DNA of 64,000 nt from Myxococcus stipitatus (GTDB taxonomy: Bacteria > Myxococcota > Myxococcia > Myxococcales > Myxococcaceae): NCBI RefSeq assembly GCF_037414475.1, contig NZ_CP147913.1:7314001-7378000 (forward strand), read 5' to 3'. This document shows, in pieces, positions 1-8,303 of the stretch (positions are counted from its first letter, which is position 1; every line of letters starts with the position of its first letter). The translations under genes and the position numbers were made by a program. The notes below the pieces were generated by a model. It was not told the origin of the DNA. It saw only the letters and a list, made by a program, of their open reading frames with translations, and ran no database searches.

Positions 1-386
1 TCGAGGGCCTCGAGCGCGTCCCCGCGACGCAGTATGCCCACGGCGTCGACGTGGCCTTCGTGTATCTGGACTCGCCCGACTCCAACATCCCCGCGGGCTA
101 CTACCTCCTGAGGGCCTCCGCGAAGGCGAGTGACATCAAGGTGGGCACGTATTCGGGGAGCGTGGGGTTCTTCAACACGGCGGGAGTCGAGGTGGCGCGG
201 AGCTCCGCCACCTTCGAGACCATCTCCGTGACGAATCCGGACCCCGGGGCGTCCATTCCGGCGCGAGTCGCGGTGCGCGGTGACCTCAGCGCTGGCAGCC
301 TGCGTCGCCTCCTGATGCGGGCCGTGGCCATCATCTGGACCCCGAGTGGCTACATCGTCATTCATGCCTACAACGGCATGGACTGA
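1..386 (+). CDS. 3' end of an unidentified gene (partial)
   Basis: The reading frame is open from the first bases of the window (frame beginning at base 3) to the TGA at 384-386, so only about 127 C-terminal residues are present and the true start lies upstream. An internal GTG at 51 is not needed to explain the frame. The visible part is probably beta-rich, with alternating hydrophobic residues and segments such as TYSGSVGFFNT and SGYIVIHAYNG, and has no cysteines. It contains no motif I recognise. The frame shows strong G/C third positions like its neighbours, which supports real coding. It is convergent with the reductase gene on the opposite strand. Function unknown. Confidence 0.6.
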   Translation, partial: EGLERVPATQYAHGVDVAFVYLDSPDSNIPAGYYLLRASAKASDIKVGTYSGSVGFFNTAGVEVARSSATFETISVTNPDPGASIPARVAVRGDLSAGSLRRLLMRAVAIIWTPSGYIVIHAYNGMD

Positions 387-442
387 GCGTTGACTCTCCA
401 GGGAGGCGGAGCGTTCGCGCTTCCCTGTCGGGCCTCGAGCGT

Positions 443-2008
443 TCAGGGGTGCCGGCCCAGCCGCTCGTGGCTCGACACCCACTCCTCGGAGTCCCGCTCG
501 GAGGCCACGGCGCACGCGAGGGACAGCTCTCCCGCGAGGACGACTCCCGCGACAATCTCCGCGAGCCTGCGCACCTTTCCGCGTCCATGGCAGTCCATCA
601 GCTCCAGGCACTCCCGCTGGGTGGGGAGGCTGGTTCCTCCGCCGTGGGTGGCGAGGACCAGGGAGGGGAGGGTGACGGAGGCGTAGAGGTCGCCTTCCTG
701 GGTCTCCTCCATGAACAAGGTGCCGGCCGAGGACTCCGCCAGGGCCGCCACGTCCTGGCCGGTGGCGATGAACAGCGCCGCGAGCGCATTGGCGAACTGA
801 GCGCCCGAGTTGTGTGAGCCCGCCATGCTGGCGCCTTCCGCGCAGATTCGCTGGAACAGGATGACCTGGGAGACTCGCGTGCGCATCGAGGCGCGCAGCA
901 GCTCTTGGGGAACCACCACCTCGGCCGTCACGCGTTTGCCTCGGGTCTGGAGGATGTTCAAACGCGAGGACTTCTTGTCGGTGGAGATGTTCCCATCCAG
1001 GAAGCTCGCGCGGATTCCCGGGTAGCGGTCGCGAATCCATTGCAGCGCCGCGAACGTGGCCTTGTTCACCATGTTCTGTCCGGCCGCGTCCCCGGTCGCG
1101 AAGTTGAAGCGCAGGAAGGCGAAGCGGTGGACCTGGTAGGGCTCGATGCGCTGAAGCCGGGCGACGTGGCTCGTGGACTCGGCCTGCACGGTGAGGGCCT
1201 GGTGTTGTTCCTGGACCCACGCGACGAAGTCCCGGGCCTGCCTGGCGTCGTCGAAGACGAAGGCGGGGGAGCGCTGCATCGAGTCCTCCTGCACCGTGCT
1301 TCGCGCGCCGCCGCACGCGTTGATGAGCTTGATGCCTCGGTTGTAGCTGGCGACCATCGCCCCTTCGGTGGTGGCCAGGGGGATGAGGTACGGGCCGCAG
1401 GCGTGCTCTCCGTTCATGACGAGTGGCCCCGCGATTCCCAGGGGGACTTGCGCCACCCCCGTGAAGAGCTCGCACGCGTTCCGCGCGCGATGTGGGGCGA
1501 AGGAGGGCTGCGTCACATGGCTCAAGCGTGTGCCGGCCCAGGCTTCCGCGTGGACTCGCCGCGCTCGAACGATGGCCTCGGAGTAGTCGTCCTCATCATC
1601 ACGGGGAATCCGGCCATCGGCTCGGGAGAGGGGCGCGTCGATGACCTCCGTCACGTCCAGGCTGAGGACACCATGCCGGCGGCACTCGAGCTCCACTTCG
1701 AGCCGATGCGCTCCGGAATCGAGCGGTGGAACGCGGATGCGGATGCGCACGGTCCGCTGGTGTCCGAAGGGGAACGGGCGCTGGGGGGAGACGTGCTCGG
1801 AGCGTGTGACGACACCCTCCTCGGGGAGCAGGAGGATGTCCTCCGGAGGAACCTCCCGTTCGTTGAGGCGCAGCGGTCCCCATCTGACGACGTGGAGGTC
1901 CGCCAGGTGGTTGGTCAGTGAGACCTCCACGGCGCCTCGCCGGTTTCTCAGGCAGGGCTCCACGGTGTTCCTGACGGCATCCTCCGTGCTGACTCCTTGG
2001 TGGTTCAT
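443..2008 (-). CDS. HMG-CoA reductase, class I-like, with an N-terminal extension
   Basis: Predicted to reduce 3-hydroxy-3-methylglutaryl-CoA to mevalonate with NAD(P)H, the committed step of the mevalonate isoprenoid route. Recognisable blocks, in order, are CELFTGVAQVPLGIAGPL (catalytic Glu), PLATTEGAMVASYNRG, TGDAAGQNMV (cofactor loop), DGNISTDKKSS (catalytic Lys), IATGQD (catalytic Asp) and a C-terminal SSHERLGR that could supply the catalytic His. About 150 residues before the core match nothing I know; they resemble a small beta domain. I chose ATG 2008 because GGAGG sits about 5 nt upstream; GTG 2053 is a longer alternative. The GQD block lacks the usual Gln-Asn after Asp-Ala, and the gene stands alone with no other mevalonate gene nearby. 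It may therefore be a second, specialised copy. Confidence 0.85.
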   Translation of the reverse strand: MNHQGVSTEDAVRNTVEPCLRNRRGAVEVSLTNHLADLHVVRWGPLRLNEREVPPEDILLLPEEGVVTRSEHVSPQRPFPFGHQRTVRIRIRVPPLDSGAHRLEVELECRRHGVLSLDVTEVIDAPLSRADGRIPRDDEDDYSEAIVRARRVHAEAWAGTRLSHVTQPSFAPHRARNACELFTGVAQVPLGIAGPLVMNGEHACGPYLIPLATTEGAMVASYNRGIKLINACGGARSTVQEDSMQRSPAFVFDDARQARDFVAWVQEQHQALTVQAESTSHVARLQRIEPYQVHRFAFLRFNFATGDAAGQNMVNKATFAALQWIRDRYPGIRASFLDGNISTDKKSSRLNILQTRGKRVTAEVVVPQELLRASMRTRVSQVILFQRICAEGASMAGSHNSGAQFANALAALFIATGQDVAALAESSAGTLFMEETQEGDLYASVTLPSLVLATHGGGTSLPTQRECLELMDCHGRGKVRRLAEIVAGVVLAGELSLACAVASERDSEEWVSSHERLGRHP

Positions 2009-2185
2009 GCCCCCTCCGGGATGGAGCATGCCCACGTGCTGGCGGGGCACCACGAGAAGCTGGAGGGGACTGCGGGCTATGCGACGGAGGGGGACGCGGC
2101 CGGTGTCCAGCGGACCGCGATGGGCGGGTCGAAGTTTCCGAGGTTGGACGGTGGCGCCCCGGTCCTTCGAGCCGAGAGCTGGGGC

Positions 2186-2755
2186 TCACACCTCTTCGAA
2201 CTTTCCTCCGAAGATGCCGTTCGCCTCGAGTGCGTCCTTGAGGTCCTCATCGACGATGATGGGCATGTACCAGCCCCACAGCCGGAAGGCTCTGGTTTTG
2301 CCTACCCTCGACTTATCAATCCGAAGCCCCGCGACAGAGCGATACTCGCCTGCCTGCGCTGCATCGAGTTCCTCGTCCGCGGAGAAGTACTGCACCTCTC
2401 TGCATGCCGCATCGTCAATGCAGGGAATCAGGCGAGTGATGTTGAGAAGGAAGAAGGGGCCTGGGTGGCCATCAACCGTCACGGGGAAGAGTTGCACATC
2501 GTCGGGTGCCAGCTCGCGGAAGATGGCTGCGACCCGTTCACTGACAATCGGTGTGTTGCCCGCAAGCTCGAAGTCCAGCGGCTCACCCGGGCGGTAGATG
2601 GGAATCCTCAGGGTCTCTCGTAGCTCCACGGTGCGCCCTTCAGAGAACCGCCAGAGTTCGTCGATCTCTTTCCCATCCGCATCCGTGGGGTCCGAGAGGT
2701 ACCAGCGGCCCTTCACGTACCTGTCTGCATTGAGAGCAAAGAACCGTCGTTCCAC
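2186..2755 (-). CDS. Imm11-like immunity protein (partner of the AHH toxin lipoprotein)
   Basis: A 189-residue soluble protein with no signal peptide, beginning MERRFFALNADRYVKGRWYL. It has the acidic, aromatic-rich make-up and layout of the Imm11 / MXAN_0049-type immunity family described from Myxococcus. The ATG lies 3 bp downstream of the stop of the toxin-like gene (2759-4066), so the two are almost certainly co-transcribed, toxin first. Expected role: bind and inhibit the C-terminal AHH nuclease of the neighbour inside self cells. Base composition is visibly less G/C-rich than flanking genes (TTT, TTA, AAT codons), as is common for horizontally moving immunity genes. Family assignment is from recognition of the sequence and the gene pairing, not from a search. 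Confidence 0.65.
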   Translation of the reverse strand: MERRFFALNADRYVKGRWYLSDPTDADGKEIDELWRFSEGRTVELRETLRIPIYRPGEPLDFELAGNTPIVSERVAAIFRELAPDDVQLFPVTVDGHPGPFFLLNITRLIPCIDDAACREVQYFSADEELDAAQAGEYRSVAGLRIDKSRVGKTRAFRLWGWYMPIIVDEDLKDALEANGIFGGKFEEV

Positions 2756-2758
2756 GGA

Positions 2759-4066
2759 TTACCCCCCGGCACCGTTCATGATGAGCTTCCTCATATCCGT
2801 TCCTTCCCTTACGAGGTCTTGCGCAATCCTGGCAAGTTCCCTCGTGAGTGCCGCTTTGCACTGCGAAACGCCTCGGCACTGCCGGGTGGCACGGTTGATT
2901 CGGGCGTAGACCATCTCGTGGTACTCCCGAGGGTGAGGCCCTTGATGTCCCCGGATGCGGACGAGGTTCGCGGAGTCGCTCAGCCGCATACCAGCCCGCT
3001 CGAAGATCCTCTCGAAGAGCGGCGTCCACGGTCCGCCGTTCGTATCGGAGACCAGGTTCTTGTCGGTGCAGATGTGGTGCACGTTGCCGTCGGCGTCACC
3101 CTGGATGCCTCCAACGGTGCCCTCTCCGGGGCCCATCGCGACCGCGGCGACGGCCGTGGGCGCCAGCGTCACGTTCAGCACCCCTGACGAAGAAACCGCT
3201 ATCGCCCGGACCTCTCCAGCGAGTGCTCCCGCGAGCAGGAATCCGCCCTCTGTCTGGGCCCGAATCGAGGCCTGCGCGAACCCCGGCATCCGCGGGCCCT
3301 GTGAGGCCATGGCGCTTCTCCCTCCGAGCGCGGACAGCGCGACAACCACGAGGACCCTCGCGCCGTTGCTTCCCAGCACCTCGCCGAAGCGATGCCCGGC
3401 GCGCGAGAGCTCCTCGATGTTCACCGCGTCTCGGGACTCATCCATGAGCCGCAGGAACCTTTGCCCGAGATTCCACACCGGGCCTGTGCCCAGGTAGGCG
3501 ATGAGCGACGCCGTCAGCGCGACGGCGATCAACTTCGTGACGGGCTCGGGAGCGACGACCATGACGAGCGCCGTTCCAATCAAGGTCGTCACCATGGCGC
3601 GCAAGGCCGCGCCATTCACCATGTCCCCCATCGCCTCCTCGACGCCCTCCCACACCGTGTCGAGCGCGAAGTAGAGCGCCATCATCCGCCGTTCCGCGGG
3701 GCCCAGCGTCAGCCCACCCGCGAGCATGCCAAGGCAGCTGTGAGGCTCCTCCTGACGCATGCAGATGCGCTCATAGGCCGGAGGCACGGGGCGGCCTTGC
3801 GCCCCATCGACGATTCCCCAGGAGGAGGCAAGCAGTGCGCGACGGTCATCCCGCTGCTCTGTCTCCCGGAGCGCCACATCCAATTTCATGTCGAGGACGA
3901 GCCGCGAGACCGCGCGCTTGAAGGCGTCCTCTCCAATCTCGACGGGGTCGGACTCAATGGGTGTGTACGCGATGGGTTCGCCTCGTCCCGTATCGAGATG
4001 GACGACGCGAGTCGACGCACACCCGCTCCCAAGCAGCAACAGCACGGCGACCACAATCACTTTCAT
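2759..4066 (-). CDS. SitA-like polymorphic toxin lipoprotein with C-terminal AHH nuclease domain
   Basis: A 435-residue lipoprotein: start MKVIVV, hydrophobic run, lipobox LGSGC near residue 20. The middle holds hydrophobic stretches (ALVMVVAPEPV..., LIAVALTASLIAYLG). The last 107 residues form a nuclease-like domain with VHHICTDKN at about 329, then ERAGMRLSDSANLVRI and GPHPREYHEMVY. That is the HH...N...H..YH pattern of the AHH/HNH superfamily. This architecture matches the myxobacterial Sit kin-discrimination toxins, which are transferred between cells by TraA/B outer-membrane exchange and cut nucleic acid in non-immune recipients (known for the family; transfer is inferred here). ATG 4066 was chosen because it places the lipobox correctly; the frame stays open to 4216. 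The immunity gene follows 3 bp after the stop. Confidence 0.75.
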   Translation of the reverse strand: MKVIVVAVLLLLGSGCASTRVVHLDTGRGEPIAYTPIESDPVEIGEDAFKRAVSRLVLDMKLDVALRETEQRDDRRALLASSWGIVDGAQGRPVPPAYERICMRQEEPHSCLGMLAGGLTLGPAERRMMALYFALDTVWEGVEEAMGDMVNGAALRAMVTTLIGTALVMVVAPEPVTKLIAVALTASLIAYLGTGPVWNLGQRFLRLMDESRDAVNIEELSRAGHRFGEVLGSNGARVLVVVALSALGGRSAMASQGPRMPGFAQASIRAQTEGGFLLAGALAGEVRAIAVSSSGVLNVTLAPTAVAAVAMGPGEGTVGGIQGDADGNVHHICTDKNLVSDTNGGPWTPLFERIFERAGMRLSDSANLVRIRGHQGPHPREYHEMVYARINRATRQCRGVSQCKAALTRELARIAQDLVREGTDMRKLIMNGAGG

Positions 4067-4309
4067 GGAGCCCCCCAGGGCCTGTCGCCAGGACATCGGC
4101 GAGGAGCGCGCGGCATAGCAGCCGGTCGAATCACCCTCAAGGGTCGTCTGGATGTGACAGGACCCCAGAGGTCCATGTGCTCGATTCTCCTGGGCGCAGG
4201 TCCCCGGACCTCCCAAACGCCATCTGCGTGACGCTGAACGATTCCCACCTCACGCCATTCGCAACTCTCCTATGCTCCCGGCGCGAACCGACGAGCTGGG
4301 AGTGTCCGC

Positions 4310-5266
4310 ATGCCTGGAATCACGCATCGAGTCCTCGAGACGAACGGTATCCACCTCCATGTCGCGGAGGCCGGAGAGGGGCCGCTGGTCCTGCTGCTCC
4401 ATGGCTGGCCAGAGTCCTGGTACTCGTGGCGGCACCAGATTCCCGCGCTCGCCGCCGCGGGCTTCCACGTGGTGGCACCGGACGTGCGTGGATACGGAGG
4501 CAGCTCCGCGCCGCCGGAGGTCGAGGCGTATCGGATGAAGGAGCTGGTCGCGGACTTCGTGGGCCTGCTCAATGCGCTGGGGGAACGCACGGCGGTGGTC
4601 ATCGGGCACGATTGGGGCGCGGCGATGGCGTGGACCTGTGCCGCGCTCCACCCGGACCGCTTCCGGGCCGTGGTGGGGCTGAGTGTCCCCCACCTGGGGC
4701 GCTCCCCTCAGCCGCCCATCGCGCTCTTCAATACCCTCTTCAAGGACCGTTGGTTCTACGTGCTCTACTTCCAGGAGCCCGGCGTGGCGGAGGCGGAGTT
4801 GGAGGCGGACATCCCGAGGACGATCCGCACCATCTTCGCGGGCACCCCGGGCTTCGACGTGACGGCGGAGGCCGTGCGTTCACGCAAGCCCGGGGATGGA
4901 TTCCTCACGGGCGTCGAGCCCCCCGCGCGGCTGCCCGCGTGGCTCACCGAGGAGGACCTCGCCTTCTTCTCGAAGGAGTTCGCGCACAGCGGCTTCCGGG
5001 GAGGTCTCAACCGCTACCGCAACATGGACCGCGACTGGCATGAGCTCCCAGAGCTGGCGACGGTCAAGATTGAACAGCCCGCGCTCTTCGTCGTGGGAGA
5101 GAAGGACCCGGGCCGCGCATTCGCTCCCGTGGACCTCATGAAGCCGTTGGTGCCTCATCTCCAGGAGATGCTCGTCATCCCGGGCGCGGGGCACTGGATT
5201 CAGCAGGAGCGCCCAGACGAGGTGAACGCCGCGCTCCTGCGGTTCCTGAAGTCCCTGCCTGCCTGA
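4310..5266 (+). CDS. Epoxide hydrolase (alpha/beta hydrolase fold)
   Basis: A 318-residue cytosolic enzyme predicted to open epoxides to vicinal diols. The sequence shows HGWPESWYSWRHQ (oxyanion region), GHDWG with nucleophile Asp near 101, a cap with the two epoxide-activating tyrosines (FYVLYFQEPG, about 150 and 153), an acidic residue in VGEKDPGR, and the general-base His in PGAGHWIQQERP near 295. An Asp nucleophile followed by Trp, together with the cap tyrosines, separates it from esterases and favours a soluble epoxide hydrolase over a dehalogenase. The gene is divergent from the toxin operon across about 240 bp and has no partner in operon. The natural substrate cannot be read from the sequence; lipid or plant epoxides are possible. 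Confidence 0.85.
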   Translation: MPGITHRVLETNGIHLHVAEAGEGPLVLLLHGWPESWYSWRHQIPALAAAGFHVVAPDVRGYGGSSAPPEVEAYRMKELVADFVGLLNALGERTAVVIGHDWGAAMAWTCAALHPDRFRAVVGLSVPHLGRSPQPPIALFNTLFKDRWFYVLYFQEPGVAEAELEADIPRTIRTIFAGTPGFDVTAEAVRSRKPGDGFLTGVEPPARLPAWLTEEDLAFFSKEFAHSGFRGGLNRYRNMDRDWHELPELATVKIEQPALFVVGEKDPGRAFAPVDLMKPLVPHLQEMLVIPGAGHWIQQERPDEVNAALLRFLKSLPA

Positions 5267-5340
5267 CGAGGGACTTCGCGGTGGCAATACGCCCCCGGGG
5301 CCGTCCTGAGTCCTCCGCGATGGCCATCCCGCGAACGGGG

Positions 5341-6549
5341 TTACCGCAGCGCCTCCATCAGCGCGCCCTGGAGCGCCTTGCGCTTCTCGGGGAAGCCCTG
5401 GCTGGGGAAGGGGCGCGCGCCGTTCAGGAGGGGCTCGAACTTGCGGTACATCACGTCCGAGCGCGCGGGCTCGCGTTGATAGAAGGCGCGGTGGGCCTGG
5501 AGCAGATAGCGGGGCAGGGTGCCCTGGGGGCCGTCGCCGCTGAAGGCGATGAGGCTTCGCACGTCGGGGCTGCCCAGGAACGTGGTGAACGCTCGCGCGT
5601 CCTCCGCGCACTGGCCGGTGCAGCTCGAGTTGACCACCAGGGCATCCACGAAGACGTTGGGCGCCGAGCCCTCACCCAGCGGCGCTGAGATGACCTCCGG
5701 CAGCGCCATCCCCGGCCGGGCCTTCAGGATGGGCACCAGGCGCTCGGTGTACCCGATGAACCCGTTCGCCTGTTCCTGGGCGAAGGCCTCCTCGGCCGCC
5801 GTGTTGTCCGCGTACGCGCCGTCGAGGCACGGGTTGACGCCCGGCTCGCTCTCGCAGCTGTCGACGACCACCCCGAATGACGCCAGCGCCGGCGAGTCCA
5901 GCGGCAGGGTGAGCGCCTGGGGAATCGGGCTCGCCGGGTGTGTGTCTCCCCAGGCATCCAGGTACGAGGAGGGCAGCGTCCAGCTTCCGCTGAAGTTCGC
6001 GGCCAAGGGCTTCTTGCCCGGCGCGCTGGCCCGCAGGATGTCCACGAGCGACGCGCCGTTGGTGGCGGAGCGGATGTTCGTGGTGCGCGAGTAGACGACG
6101 TAGGTGCACAGGTACGTGGGCATGCCGTAGCCCGTGCCGGAGATGCGGACGGCTTCCTCGGCTGCGGGGTGGAAGGTGCCCGGCTCGGTGGCCACGGGCT
6201 GAATCCAGCCTTTCTCCGCCAGCGAGCCCAGGATGAGCGTGTCCACCTCCACCACCTGTGCCGCCGCGGGGCCCGCGCCGAGGAGCTGACTCAGGACACC
6301 GTCATCCGCCAGGTCATACACATCCAGGTTGGCATCGAACACGATGTCCAGGTCGATGTCCGAGTGCTCCCGCTCGAAGTCTGCCTCGAGCCGTGTCTTG
6401 AGGCTCGCGAAGCCGTCACCCACCGTGTCCGGGATGTATGGGAAAAGAACAGCCCGCATGGGCCGAGGCGCCTTGGGCGCCGGCTCGGGCGACTCCGAGC
6501 ACGCCGCCAGCGCGAGGACCAGCGCACCGAGTGAGATTCTCCATGTCAT
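5341..6549 (-). CDS. Thiaminase I-like lipoprotein (thiamine pyridinylase)
   Basis: A 402-residue protein with signal peptide and lipobox LAAC (Cys17), followed by a periplasmic-binding-protein fold. It carries the landmarks of thiaminase I: an N-terminal MRAVLFPYIPD strand, YGMPTYLCTYVVYSR with the presumed nucleophile Cys near 148, FIGYTERL with the active-site Glu near 269, FVDALVVN, and LPRYLLQAHRAFY. The known enzyme, from Paenibacillus and Clostridium, replaces the thiazolium of thiamine with a base or nucleophile, destroying vitamin B1. Lipidation implies anchorage in the envelope facing outwards or the periplasm. No thiamin biosynthesis gene adjoins it and no TPP riboswitch was seen. 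A plain solute-binding protein is the alternative, but the conserved Cys and Glu argue for thiaminase. Confidence 0.75.
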   Translation of the reverse strand: MTWRISLGALVLALAACSESPEPAPKAPRPMRAVLFPYIPDTVGDGFASLKTRLEADFEREHSDIDLDIVFDANLDVYDLADDGVLSQLLGAGPAAAQVVEVDTLILGSLAEKGWIQPVATEPGTFHPAAEEAVRISGTGYGMPTYLCTYVVYSRTTNIRSATNGASLVDILRASAPGKKPLAANFSGSWTLPSSYLDAWGDTHPASPIPQALTLPLDSPALASFGVVVDSCESEPGVNPCLDGAYADNTAAEEAFAQEQANGFIGYTERLVPILKARPGMALPEVISAPLGEGSAPNVFVDALVVNSSCTGQCAEDARAFTTFLGSPDVRSLIAFSGDGPQGTLPRYLLQAHRAFYQREPARSDVMYRKFEPLLNGARPFPSQGFPEKRKALQGALMEALR

Positions 6550-6700
6550 GAAAGGACCCTTCTCAAAAAATGGGCTCGCACTCTAGGGAGGGTTGAGCGG
6601 GTTTGCTGACCTTTCTCGATGGAGATTGTCTTTAGGCTCCGCGCCCGGCAGGCTGCCGCCGCCAGGGTTGCGCCTCATCTCTTCTGACACAGGAGTCATC

Positions 6701-7525
6701 ATGAAGCTGGTCTCGAGCAGTGCCATCGTGACGGGAGCGGGACAGGGAATCGGGCTGGGCATCGCCTCGCGGCTCATGCGGGACGGCGCCAACGTGCTGC
6801 TGTTTGGCCGGACGCGGGAGAAGGTGGAGGCGGCCGCCGCGGAGCTCAACACGTCGGCGGAGGGGCGCACGCGGGCCGTGCCCTTCGCGGGCGACGTGGT
6901 CCGGGTGGAGGATGTGACTCGCGCCATCGACCTCGCGACGCGCGAGTTCGGCCTCCCGGGCATCCTCGTGAACAACGCCGGCACGGCGACCTTGCGTCCA
7001 GTCCTCGAGATGCCCGTGGAGGAGTTCGACCAGGTCCTGGCCATCAACCTCAAGGGGCCCTTCCTCTTCACCCAGGCGTTGGCGAAGGCGCTGGTCGCCG
7101 CGAAGCAGCCGGGCTCCATCGTCAACATCTCCTCGCTGAACCAGATCGCCGTCACGGATGGGCTCGCGCACTACTGCGCGTCCAAGGCGGCGCTCGCGAA
7201 CTTCTCGAAGGTCACCGCCTCGGAGCTGGGGCGCTACAACATCCGGGTGAATGTCGTGGCGCCGGGCGCCATCCGCACGCCGCTGGCGGAAGGGGCCGGG
7301 CTCCTCACCGGGCCCATGGGGCGCGAGTTCCTGGCCCACACGCCGCTGGGAAAGCCGTGTGGTGAGCCGGAGGACGTGGCCAAGGTCGTGTCGTTCCTCT
7401 GCAGTGACCTGGCGTCCTGGGTGACGGGGGATACGCTCGCCGTCGACGGTGGCAATCACATCCGGGGCCTGCACAGCTACGCGGACACCCTGGGCCTCAC
7501 CCGCGCCGTCGAGCCCTCGTTCTGA
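6701..7525 (+). CDS. Short-chain dehydrogenase/reductase (SDR)
   Basis: A 274-residue classical SDR oxidoreductase. It shows the Rossmann TGAGQGIG cofactor loop, NNAG, the catalytic Ser in NISSLNQ, HYCASKAA (Tyr-x-x-x-Lys), a PGAIRTPL loop and a C-terminal SWVTGDTLAVDGG signature. An Arg shortly after the second strand (LFGRTREK) suggests NADPH preference. ATG 6701 is preceded by AGGAG with 5 nt spacing, so the longer upstream frame from 6593 was rejected. It is divergent from the thiaminase gene with about 150 bp between starts; that gap is locally A/T-rich and probably holds both promoters. Substrate unknown; 3-ketoacyl or sugar/alcohol substrates are typical of this group. Confidence 0.85.
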   Translation: MKLVSSSAIVTGAGQGIGLGIASRLMRDGANVLLFGRTREKVEAAAAELNTSAEGRTRAVPFAGDVVRVEDVTRAIDLATREFGLPGILVNNAGTATLRPVLEMPVEEFDQVLAINLKGPFLFTQALAKALVAAKQPGSIVNISSLNQIAVTDGLAHYCASKAALANFSKVTASELGRYNIRVNVVAPGAIRTPLAEGAGLLTGPMGREFLAHTPLGKPCGEPEDVAKVVSFLCSDLASWVTGDTLAVDGGNHIRGLHSYADTLGLTRAVEPSF

Positions 7526-7593
7526 GTCTGCTGTCCGTTCCAAGGCAACCGCTCGGGGGGGACGGCGCACACGTCACCCCCGTCACGGGGAGG

Positions 7594-8151
7594 TCAGGGC
7601 GCCTTGCGCACCTGGCTGACGAGCCAGGACTGGGCGTCGGACCGCGACCAGAAGGTGTCCCAACCACCGTGGCCGCCCGTGGGATTGACGGTGACCTGGA
7701 GCTCGCCGGTGTAGCCCGGGCACTGGCGCACGCGCGTCTGGAGCCCGTCCCGTTGATGGGTCCACTTCCACGCGTCGAACGTGCCGTCGTCCGCGTTGCC
7801 CGCGCCCCAGATGGGGAAGGCCTCCATCAGGCAGGTGGGTGAGGTGACGGGCGGGAAGTACGCCTGAGGCATCGCGCCCGCGTAGGCGGAGCGGTACAGG
7901 GCAATCTGGTCGTTCACTTCGCCGGCCCCGGAGGACAGGCCCGTCATCGTCACGCGGTCCGGGTCCGCGCCATGGAGCGCGATGGCGTCCAGCACCAGGG
8001 CATGCACGTTGGCCGTGTGCCACCAGGTGTCCAGCGGCTGCCCGATGCGAGGCCCGTTGGGCGCGATGACGATGCCGGGGAAGGTGTTGACCAGCGGCTT
8101 GCCGGGGATGAGCGTCAGCGTCCCCGCGTCCCAACCGGGTTGAGGCGGGCT
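7594..8151 (-). pseudogene. 5'-truncated esterase / PHB-depolymerase-like alpha/beta hydrolase
   Basis: The frame runs from just after an in-frame stop at 8152-8154 to the stop at 7594 with no ATG at its beginning. It enters mid-domain at DAGTLTLIPGKPLVNTFPGIVIAPNGP, so the signal peptide and first strands are missing. What remains includes the nucleophile elbow GLSSGAGE and a late GGHGGWDTFW that would supply the catalytic His. These are the hallmarks of secreted esterases related to poly(hydroxybutyrate) depolymerase. The first internal start would be GTG 8007, which would begin inside the fold. I read this as a gene remnant that lost its 5' end, though a shortened translated product cannot be excluded. 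Confidence 0.6.
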
Positions 8152-8303
8152 TCACTGCCCGTGAGCGCGGACGCCGACGCAAGAGTTTCAGGGGCTTGGC
8201 TGTGCCCGCGCGAAAAATCGGGCGGCGTGTCGATCCTCCCCTGCGCTATTCGTCGCCGGGCTGAAAACTCGAACGGATTTCAACGAGAGAGAGCACCTGA
8301 CCC

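Noticed and set aside
6550..6700. Possible TPP riboswitch upstream of the thiaminase gene
   Set aside because: I looked for the conserved CUGAGA and ACCUGA-type elements in the leader and saw none in a credible arrangement.
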